Shown here one piece after another: positions 1 to 5,410 of a stretch of DNA of 5,410 bases. Each line of letters opens with the position of its first letter. Position 1 is the first letter of the stretch. The translations under genes and the position numbers were made by a program. The notes beneath the pieces were generated by a model, which searched no databases, was not told the DNA's origin, and saw nothing but the letters and a program-made list of their open reading frames with translations. The DNA comes from Candidatus Hydromicrobium americanum (GTDB taxonomy: Bacteria; Actinomycetota; Humimicrobiia; Humimicrobiales; Humimicrobiaceae): positions 1 through 5,410 of the forward strand of contig PEXF01000016.1 in the NCBI GenBank assembly GCA_002779205.1, given 5' to 3'.

Positions 1-1
1 T

Positions 2-82
2 ATTAATTCGGAGACCGAAAGAACTGCGGTAATATATCGCAGAAAAGATAAAAATTATGGTTTGATAGAACCTGCTCTATGA
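2..82 (+). CDS. hpf: Ribosome hibernation promoting factor, long form (C-terminal end only)
   Basis: The frame starting at base 2 is open for 26 codons and ends at TGA (80-82), followed directly by TAG (83-85). The peptide contains TAVIYRRKDKNYGLIEP, which matches the conserved end of the C-terminal dimerisation domain of long HPF proteins (typically VYRRKDGNYGLIEP). Known of the family: long HPF binds the small subunit of idle ribosomes, and its C-terminal domain dimerises to join two ribosomes into inactive 100S particles. The start and the ribosome-binding N-terminal domain lie outside the window, so integrity of the gene cannot be judged. The two residues after the usual EP end (AL) come from the first copy of a 17-bp tandem repeat. 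Placement immediately before secA is the usual arrangement in Bacillota, which supports the call despite the short length. Confidence 0.88.
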   Translation: MNSETERTAVIYRRKDKNYGLIEPAL

Positions 83-97
83 TAGAACCTACTCTAT
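64..97 (+). repeat. Imperfect 17-bp tandem duplication over the hpf stop codon
   Basis: Bases 64-80 (GATAGAACCTGCTCTAT) and 81-97 (GATAGAACCTACTCTAT) are adjacent and differ at one position (G74 versus A91). The first copy encodes the last residues of HPF; the stop codon TGA at 80-82 is formed at the junction of the copies. Each copy contains the inverted arms ATAGA and TCTAT separated by 6 nt, so the RNA could form two weak 5-bp stem-loops in the hpf-secA gap. Neither has the GC-rich stem plus U-run of a terminator. The likeliest origin is replication slippage; any function is unknown. Confidence 0.85.
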
Positions 98-116
98 AAT
101 TGAATTATTATAATGA

Positions 117-123
117 AGGTGAT
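117..123 (+). promoter_or_regulatory. Ribosome binding site of secA
   Basis: AGGTGAT is complementary to the 3' end of 16S rRNA (the AGGTGAT part of AAGGAGGTGATC) and ends 5 nt before the ATG at 129. The secA frame has a stop (TGA, 120-122) just upstream, so this site and the ATG at 129 fix the start without a competitor. Confidence 0.75.
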
Positions 124-128
124 GGCAA

Positions 129-2684
129 ATGTTTAAAAATATTGGAAACATCCTTAAATTTGGTGAGGGTAAAAAAATAAAAAAATATGAAGAGATAGTT
201 AACGCTGTAAGTAATCTTGAAAAAGATATAAGTTCGCTTACTGACAACGAGCTGGCTGCAAAGACTATAGATTTTAAACAGAGATATGAGAACGGCCAGA
301 AACTGGAGGATTTGATGCCGGAAGTTTTTGCAGTGGTAAGGGAGGTAGCAAAAAGAACTCTTAATATGCGTCATTTTGATGTTCAAATACTGGGAGGTGT
401 TGTTCTTTTCGAGGGAAAAATTGCTGAAATGAAGACAGGTGAAGGAAAGACACTGGTTGCAACGCTTCCTGTATACTTAAATTCCTTTACTGGCAGGAGT
501 ACCCATCTGGTAACAGTAAATGATTATCTGGCAAAGAGAGATAGCGAGTGGATGGGCAATATCTATAAGTTTCTGGGACTGAAAGTAGGTCTTATCCAAC
601 ATGAAATGTCCACCCTTGAAAAAAAAGAACAATACCGGTCTGATGTAATATATGGCACAAATAATGAATTCGGATTTGATTATTTAAGAGATAATATGAT
701 AATGGCTAAGGAAAATATTGTACAGGATGGTCACTGGTATGCCATTATTGACGAAGTTGACAGTATTCTTATAGATGAAGCAAGAACTCCCCTTATCATT
801 TCCGGGGTTGCTTATGGAACTACTGAAATTTACAGGAAATTTACACAAATAGTACCACGACTGGAAATAGATGAGGACTTTGAAATAGATGAAAAAGCAA
901 GAACAGCAGCAATTACAGAGGAAGGCGTCGAAAAAGTTGAAAGAATACTTGGCATAGAAAATTTATACGATCCTTCTAATTTTCTATACATACATGCTTT
1001 AAATCAATCTCTTAAAGCCTATCATCTATTTAAAAGAGATGTAGATTATATGCTGAAAAACGGCGAGATAATTATTGTTGATGAATTTACTGGAAGACTG
1101 ATGCCTGGCAGAAGATACAGCGAGGGGCTGCATCAGGCTATAGAGGCCAAGGAAAGAGTAAAAGTGAGGGATGAAAATCAGACACTTGCCACCATTACTA
1201 TTCAAAATTATTTTAGAATGTATGAGAAATTAGCGGGCATGACCGGTACTGCGCTAACAGAAGCAGCCGAATTCAGGCATATTTATGGGCTTGAAACTGT
1301 GGTTATACCTACTAATGAACCAATGATAAGGAAAGACCTTCCTGATCTGATTTATAAAACTGAACAGATTAAATTTGATAATGTTGTAGAGGATATAGTT
1401 TCCAGATACAACAGAGGTCAACCGGTACTGGTGGGGACTATATCTATTGAGAAGTCTGAGAGACTTAGCAGCATGCTGAAAAGAAGAGGTATACCCCATG
1501 AAGTTTTAAACGCAAAATATCATGAAAAAGAAGCACAAATTATTGCCAAAGCCGGGCAAAAAAATTCAGTTACTATTGCTACAAATATGGCGGGAAGAGG
1601 TACAGACATAGTCCTTGGAGAAGGAGTCGTAGAGCTTGGAGGTCTTCATGTATTTGGAACAGAAAGGCATGAGAGCAGAAGAATTGATAATCAGCTCAGA
1701 GGAAGAAGCGGCCGCCAGGGAGATATTGGTTCAAGCCAGTTTTACCTGAGCACAGAAGATGATTTGCTGAGACTTTTTGGATCAGAAAGGATTTATAGGG
1801 TAATGGAGACCTTTAATTTTCCAGATGATTTACCAATACAACATCCTATAATAAACAGGGCCATTGAAAATGCCCAGAGGCAGGTGGAAGGGAGAAATTT
1901 TGAAATAAGGAAGCATGTTCTTGAATACGATGATGTTATGAATAAGCAGAGAGAAGTGATTTACGCTAGAAGAAAGAAAATTTTAGAAGAAGAGAATTTA
2001 AGGTCAGTAGCTTGCGATATGATTAAAGATGTAATAGACAGAAGTGTTGATATTCATATAAATCCCGGTGATTATCCGGAAAATTGGGATTTGGAGAAGC
2101 TATCTAATTATATAACTCCTTTATTTTACACCGATATCATAACTGATATCATAGACAGGAAAAAATTTGGCGAGAGTAAGTGGGATATCAGTATTTTAAA
2201 GGAAAAATTGGCGGAAAGAGCTTACCAGATTTACGAGGAAAGGGAAAATAACTATTCCCCTCCGGTTATAAGAAAACTGGAAAAAATAGTGATGTTAAAT
2301 GTTATTGATAATATGTGGAGAGGCCATCTTTTAGAAATGGATTACCTGCAGGAGGGTATAGGACTACGAGCTATTGGTCAAATGGACCCGCTGGTTGAAT
2401 ACAGGCGGGAGACATTTAATTTATTTAAAGAGCTTATAGAGGAAATAAAGTTCGATACAGTAAGGTTATTATATAATGTCAGGATAGTTACCAGGGAGGA
2501 ACAGGAGAAACAAAAAACCATAAGAGAGAATGAAGTAACAAATATAGTTACCAGTGGTCCCTTAGAAGCTGGAGCTGGATCAATAGCGTTGCAGACAAAG
2601 CCTGTAACTGCAAAAAAAATCGGAAGAAATGACCCTTGCCCCTGTGGCAGCGGGAAGAAATATAAAAAGTGTTGCGGCAGGTAA
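129..2684 (+). CDS. secA: Protein translocase motor subunit SecA
   Basis: This 851-residue protein is the ATPase that pushes unfolded preproteins through the SecYEG channel; it acts in the cytosol and at the inner face of the membrane. Visible in order: the first nucleotide-binding domain with Walker A MKTGEGKT (101-108), TxxDYLAKRD-type helicase motif (130-138) and DEVD Walker B (208-211); the preprotein cross-linking region (about 222-365); the second nucleotide-binding domain with TNMAGRGTDI (485-494) and QLRGRSGRQGD (522-532); the long scaffold helix starting near HVLEYDDVMNKQRE (596-609); the two-helix finger (about 715-770); and a variable linker followed by the zinc-binding tail with C837, C839, C848 and C849. 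The length is close to Bacillus SecA (about 840), so this is the housekeeping SecA, not a small SecA2. An in-frame stop lies just upstream of the ATG. The finger tip reads LRAIGQMDP rather than the usual LRxYxQ form (see findings). It sits 46 bp after hpf and 31 bp before prfB. Confidence 0.98.
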   Translation: MFKNIGNILKFGEGKKIKKYEEIVNAVSNLEKDISSLTDNELAAKTIDFKQRYENGQKLEDLMPEVFAVVREVAKRTLNMRHFDVQILGGVVLFEGKIAEMKTGEGKTLVATLPVYLNSFTGRSTHLVTVNDYLAKRDSEWMGNIYKFLGLKVGLIQHEMSTLEKKEQYRSDVIYGTNNEFGFDYLRDNMIMAKENIVQDGHWYAIIDEVDSILIDEARTPLIISGVAYGTTEIYRKFTQIVPRLEIDEDFEIDEKARTAAITEEGVEKVERILGIENLYDPSNFLYIHALNQSLKAYHLFKRDVDYMLKNGEIIIVDEFTGRLMPGRRYSEGLHQAIEAKERVKVRDENQTLATITIQNYFRMYEKLAGMTGTALTEAAEFRHIYGLETVVIPTNEPMIRKDLPDLIYKTEQIKFDNVVEDIVSRYNRGQPVLVGTISIEKSERLSSMLKRRGIPHEVLNAKYHEKEAQIIAKAGQKNSVTIATNMAGRGTDIVLGEGVVELGGLHVFGTERHESRRIDNQLRGRSGRQGDIGSSQFYLSTEDDLLRLFGSERIYRVMETFNFPDDLPIQHPIINRAIENAQRQVEGRNFEIRKHVLEYDDVMNKQREVIYARRKKILEEENLRSVACDMIKDVIDRSVDIHINPGDYPENWDLEKLSNYITPLFYTDIITDIIDRKKFGESKWDISILKEKLAERAYQIYEERENNYSPPVIRKLEKIVMLNVIDNMWRGHLLEMDYLQEGIGLRAIGQMDPLVEYRRETFNLFKELIEEIKFDTVRLLYNVRIVTREEQEKQKTIRENEVTNIVTSGPLEAGAGSIALQTKPVTAKKIGRNDPCPCGSGKKYKKCCGR

Positions 2685-2704
2685 TACAATATAAATAAAT
2701 TAGC

Positions 2705-2710
2705 TGGAGG
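2705..2710 (+). promoter_or_regulatory. Ribosome binding site of prfB
   Basis: TGGAGG ends 5 nt before the ATG at 2716, a strong Shine-Dalgarno with ideal spacing. It matters because it places the true prfB start in a frame that closes after 23 codons, which supports a frameshifted gene rather than initiation at the internal ATG at 2939, which has no comparable site. Confidence 0.85.
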
Positions 2711-2715
2711 ATTTT

Positions 2716-3820
2716 ATGATAGAAGATTATAAGTTAAGATTAGATAAATTGTTACAAAAGCTGGTTTTTTTGCGGGATTGTCTTTGAAATAGATAATAAA
2801 ATTGCCAGGCTTGAAAAACTCCAGAGTGAAACTCTTTCCAAAGAATTCTGGGAAGACCGCGGCAGGGCACAAAATATTACCCAGGAGATTGCTGAACTTA
2901 AAGGAATAGTTTGCGATATTAAAAATTTAGAAGAGAAAATGGAAAATGCCAGGTTAGCGCTGGAGATACTTGAAAATGAAGAGGACAGAAGCTTTGAAGA
3001 GGAATTGGTAGAAGATCTGGAAAGCATCAAAGATTTATTAAGTGATCTGGAAGAAAAAGCTATTTTAAATGATAAATATGATTCTTATCCAGCAGTAGTA
3101 ACTATTCACCCCGGGGCAGGAGGGACAGAATCCCAGGATTGGGCTGAGATGCTGCTTAGAATGTATACACGGTGGACGGGTAGGAGAAAGTTTTCTTATA
3201 GTGTTAATGATTATCAGACAGGTGAGGAAGCAGGAATAAAAAATGTTACTTTTACTGTTACCGGCAAAAACGCATATGGGTTGCTGAAATCGGAAAAAGG
3301 AATTCATAGACTGGTGAGAATTTCACCTTTTGATTCTTCTAAACGCAGGCATACTTCTTTTGCCTCTGTGGATGTAATACCGTTTCTCGATAAAGATATC
3401 GATATAAAAATAAGCAAGGGGGATTTAAGAATTGAGACTTTTAAGTCCAGTAGTGCCGGAGGCCAGCATGTAAATGTCACAGATTCGGCGGTAAGAATTA
3501 CACACCTTCCTACAAATATTGTGGTAAATTGTCAGAATGAAAGATCTCAAATACTTAACAGGCAAACTGCTATACAGATTTTAAAATCAAAACTTTTTGA
3601 ACTGGAACGGAAAAAAAATATAGAAGAAATTAATAAAGTAAGGGGAGAAAAAAAAGAAATAGGATGGGGAAATCAAATAAGAAGTTATATTCTTCAGCCA
3701 TATCAATTAATTAAAGATCATAGAACAGGAATTGAGATTGGAGATGTACAATCAGTGCTGGATGGCAATATAGATTTACTGATAAGAGGTTTTCTTGAAA
3801 AAAAATTATCCAGAGGGTAA
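2716..3820 (+). CDS. prfB: Peptide chain release factor 2 (RF2), with programmed +1 frameshift
   Basis: RF2 recognises UGA and UAA stop codons and releases the finished peptide. The gene reads as join(2716-2784, 2786-3820): 23 codons in the first frame to CTT, one base (T2785) skipped, then 344 codons to TAA, giving 367 residues (E. coli RF2 has 365). The N-terminus starts MIEDYKLRLDKLLQKL and continues across the shift as RDCL-EIDNKIARLEKL, matching the usual RF2 N-terminal helix. Downstream are a coiled-coil-like N-terminal domain, the stop-codon-reading tripeptide SPF (residues 203-205, bases 3323-3331), which distinguishes RF2 from RF1 (PxT), and the catalytic GGQ (248-250, bases 3458-3466). 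The residue two before GGQ is Ser where Gly is usual. In-frame TGA at 2785 gives autoregulation: plentiful RF2 terminates there, scarce RF2 allows the shift. An ORF caller would probably start it at 2939 and lose the first 74 residues. Confidence 0.96.
2773..2787 (+). promoter_or_regulatory. Programmed +1 ribosomal frameshift site of prfB
   Basis: The bases read CGG GAT TGT CTT TGA. CTT (2782-2784) is the slippery leucine codon and TGA (2785-2787) the regulatory stop at codon 24, close to its place in E. coli (codon 26). The peptidyl tRNA slips from CUU onto UUU and reading resumes at GAA (2786). The internal Shine-Dalgarno-like element that normally lies 3 nt before CTT (AGGGGG or similar) is reduced to GGG (2774-2776), set 5 nt before CTT, and the base after the stop is A rather than the common C. 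The shift itself is required to join the RF2 N-terminus to its body. Confidence 0.92.
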
Positions 3821-3865
3821 ACTCTTCATTATTAAAATTGTAGAGGGTATAAGAAACGGTTTGAA

Positions 3866-4552
3866 ATGAATATGATTGAATTTAAAAATATCAGTAAAAT
3901 ATATGAGGATAATACTGTTGCATTGAAAAATATCAATCTGGCTATCAGGAAAGGTGAATTTCTTTTTTTGGTAGGTCCAAGCGGTTCGGGCAAATCTACC
4001 TTTATAAAGTTGCTTATAAAAGAAATTGATGAAAGTAATGGCAACATATATATAGCCGGGAGGAATATCAGTAATCTTAAATCGAGCAGAATTCCTCAAC
4101 TTAGAAGAAATATAGGATGTGTATTTCAGGACTATAAGCTCCTGCCAAATAAAACCGTGTTTGAGAATGTGGCATTTGCTCTTGAAGTCATTGGAAGGCC
4201 GAGTTATGAGATAAAAATTAGGGTGCCGCAAGTTTTAAAACTTGTAGGTTTGTATAGTAAATTAAATTCATATCCCCATCAATTATCAGCTGGTGAACAA
4301 CAGAGAGTTTCTATTGCCAGGGCATTTGTGAACAGGCCGCCCATACTTCTTGCAGACGAACCTACCGGGAATCTGGATCCAGGAACATCAGAAGGAATTA
4401 TGAAGATACTGTCCAGAATAAATCTTATCGGGACTACAGTACTGATGGCCACACATGACCGGAACATTGTGAATTCAATGAGGAGAAGAGTTGTTGAGCT
4501 TGAAGAAGGAGAAATAATAAGGGACCAGAAGAGAGGGGTGTATGGGGACTGA
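3866..4552 (+). CDS. ftsE: Cell division ATP-binding protein FtsE
   Basis: FtsE is the cytoplasmic ABC ATPase of the FtsEX complex, which transmits ATP hydrolysis through FtsX to peptidoglycan hydrolases at the division site or the side wall. The 228-residue protein has the usual family length and all motifs: Walker A GPSGSGKST (37-45), Q-loop Q88 in CVFQD, signature LSAGEQQR (140-147), Walker B LLADEP (161-166, catalytic E165), D-loop NLD (169-171) and H-loop H197. The stretch LLPNKTVFENVAFALEVIG (92-110) is typical of FtsE rather than other small ABC ATPases. The signature has Ala where the first Gly is most common. The start is chosen as the first ATG; the frame is closed by TAA at 3833 and has no other start codon before 3866. 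ATG 3872 (residue 3) is an alternative and fits the common MIEFKN start. The upstream Shine-Dalgarno is poor (GAGGG at 3843-3847 lies 18 nt away). The stop overlaps the ftsX start. Confidence 0.97.
   Translation: MNMIEFKNISKIYEDNTVALKNINLAIRKGEFLFLVGPSGSGKSTFIKLLIKEIDESNGNIYIAGRNISNLKSSRIPQLRRNIGCVFQDYKLLPNKTVFENVAFALEVIGRPSYEIKIRVPQVLKLVGLYSKLNSYPHQLSAGEQQRVSIARAFVNRPPILLADEPTGNLDPGTSEGIMKILSRINLIGTTVLMATHDRNIVNSMRRRVVELEEGEIIRDQKRGVYGD
4534..4540 (+). promoter_or_regulatory. Ribosome binding site of ftsX inside the end of ftsE
   Basis: AGGGGTG lies within the last codons of ftsE, 11 nt before the ftsX ATG. With the TGATG stop-start overlap (4550-4554) it indicates translational coupling, which would keep the two subunits in step. 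Confidence 0.65.
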
Positions 4553-5410
4553 TGGTAAGAACCAGGTATTTTTTTAGTGAGACTTTTACCAGTCTGAAAC
4601 GGAACTTTTTTATGGGATTTACTGCTATTACCACTGTTGCTATTACTTTGTTTATTGTGGGGTTCTTTGCAATAATTGTTTATGATATACAGGGGATAAT
4701 GAGCTCAATAAAAAGCCAGGTAGAGTTGAGGGTATATCTTAAAGATGAAATCTCGGAGGAGTTAAAGGAATATATTGAACAAGAGATAATAAGCTGGGAG
4801 GAAACTGAAAGTGTAGAATATGTATCCAAAGACCTGGCACTGGAAAGATTTAAGAAGCAAAACGAGGGAAGTGATATCCTAAAGGAAATTGAGGGGAATC
4901 CGCTTCCGGCTTCTTTTGATATAACTTTAAATAATCCCGAAAAGATTGATCAGGTAGAGCTCCGTTTTTATGACAAGGATGGAAATTTTATAGAAGGTGT
5001 TGATGATGTGATATACGAAAGGAAAGTAGTCAAACCATTGTTTTCAATAACTGCAATTATTGGAACTATAGCATTTTTGATAATTATAGCGCTTCTTCTG
5101 GCAGCTATTGTATTGATATTTAATACCATAAGGCTCTCTATCTATGCCCGCCGTAAGGAAATTGAAGTTATGAAACTAGTGGGTGCCACTAACTGGTTTG
5201 TAAGAATTCCATTCCTGTTTGAAGGTTTTTTTGAGGGATTTGCAGGAAGTATCATTTCTATTATCTTATTGTATTTTATAGGTAATTTCTTACTTATTAA
5301 GGGCGAGAGAGCAATTGTAGATATTATGCGGATTAAAGAATTGGCTATAGTTGGAAGCGGTAATGTTATGTTATATGTATACGTAGGAGTGTTAGTACTG
5401 GGAGGCCTTA
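4552..5410 (+). CDS. ftsX: Cell division protein FtsX (C-terminus cut by window edge)
   Basis: FtsX is the membrane partner of FtsE; it carries the ATPase signal across the membrane to cell-wall hydrolases or their activators. The ATG shares its A with the ftsE stop (TGATG). The reading frame is open for 286 codons to the edge; FtsX proteins are usually about 295-310 residues, so probably only the last few turns of the fourth membrane helix are missing. Visible: a short cytoplasmic N-terminus (MVRTRYFFSETFTSLKRN), membrane segment 1 (about 21-45), an extracellular domain (about 48-160) containing VELRVYLKDE, the Y-V-S-K-D-x-A motif (90-96) and NPLPASFDI (116-124), membrane segment 2 (about 164-190), the cytoplasmic coupling loop with ARRKEIEVMKLVGATNWFVR (199-218), segment 3 (about 221-248) and the start of segment 4 (from about 271). 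The extracellular domain is of the size seen in Gram-positive FtsX. The target hydrolase is not in the window. Confidence 0.96.
   Translation, partial: MVRTRYFFSETFTSLKRNFFMGFTAITTVAITLFIVGFFAIIVYDIQGIMSSIKSQVELRVYLKDEISEELKEYIEQEIISWEETESVEYVSKDLALERFKKQNEGSDILKEIEGNPLPASFDITLNNPEKIDQVELRFYDKDGNFIEGVDDVIYERKVVKPLFSITAIIGTIAFLIIIALLLAAIVLIFNTIRLSIYARRKEIEVMKLVGATNWFVRIPFLFEGFFEGFAGSIISIILLYFIGNFLLIKGERAIVDIMRIKELAIVGSGNVMLYVYVGVLVLGGL

Noticed and set aside
95..114. Two TATAAT hexamers (95-100 and 109-114) as a secA promoter
   Set aside because: Neither has a recognisable -35 at 16-18 nt or an extended -10 TG, and such hexamers are expected by chance in this AT-rich gap.
2378..2689. Antisense open frames opposite secA, prfB and ftsE (for example 2378-2689, 3806-4231 and 4434-4634 on the minus strand)
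   Set aside because: They mirror well-conserved genes, have low-complexity or hydrophobic translations with no family resemblance, and lack convincing ribosome binding sites.
2716..2787. prfB as a frameshifted pseudogene
   Set aside because: The shift is exactly at CTT TGA at the family's usual position, and all functional motifs downstream are intact.
2823..2835. Perfect 5-bp hairpin AGAGT-GAA-ACTCT as a stimulator of prfB frameshifting
   Set aside because: It begins about 35 nt after the TGA, too far for a downstream stimulator, the stem is short, and RF2 frameshifting does not normally use one.
2939..3820. An RF2-like protein starting at ATG 2939 as an independent short gene
   Set aside because: The same frame continues upstream to 2786 with typical RF2 N-terminal sequence, and the frameshift joins it to a start with a strong ribosome binding site at 2716.
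3812..3849. Direct repeat AGAGGGTA at 3812-3819 and 3842-3849 flanking the prfB-ftsE gap
   Set aside because: Only 8 bp and purine-rich; one copy encodes the end of RF2. Chance is a sufficient explanation.

Overview
This window is a single-direction, AT-rich block of bacterial housekeeping genes, all on the + strand: the end of hpf, then secA, prfB, ftsE and most of ftsX. Gaps are short (46 bp, 31 bp and 45 bp, then a 1-nt overlap between ftsE and ftsX). I see no rho-independent terminator in any gap, so the block looks like one operon or a set of read-through transcripts.

Organism: the order hpf-secA-prfB-ftsE-ftsX is classic for Bacillota (the Bacillus and Clostridium type) and also occurs in some Actinomycetota. 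The base composition is AT-rich and the ribosome binding sites are purine-rich. From memory, parts of FtsE resemble actinobacterial FtsE as much as clostridial FtsE. My best guess is a low-GC member of Bacillota or a deep-branching low-GC actinobacterial lineage. This is inference only.

Layout: positions 2-82 hold the last 26 codons of a long-form ribosome hibernation factor. A 17-bp imperfect tandem duplication (64-97) lies across its stop codon. secA (129-2684, 851 aa) is complete, with all motor motifs and a C-terminal zinc-binding tail. prfB (2716-3820) is in two frames joined by a programmed +1 frameshift at CTT TGA (2782-2787). A plain ORF search would truncate it and start it wrongly at 2939. 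ftsE (3866-4552) is complete. ftsX starts at 4552 and runs off the right edge, probably missing only a short C-terminus.

How the genes work together: HPF silences ribosomes in stationary phase, RF2 ends translation at UGA and UAA codons, SecA drives protein export, and FtsE-FtsX couples cytoplasmic ATP hydrolysis to cell-wall hydrolases at division. No mobile element, CRISPR array, tRNA or rRNA is visible. I found no undescribed system here. The most notable points are the degenerate prfB frameshift cassette, unusual residues beside the GGQ motif of RF2 and at the SecA two-helix finger tip, and the small duplication at the hpf end.
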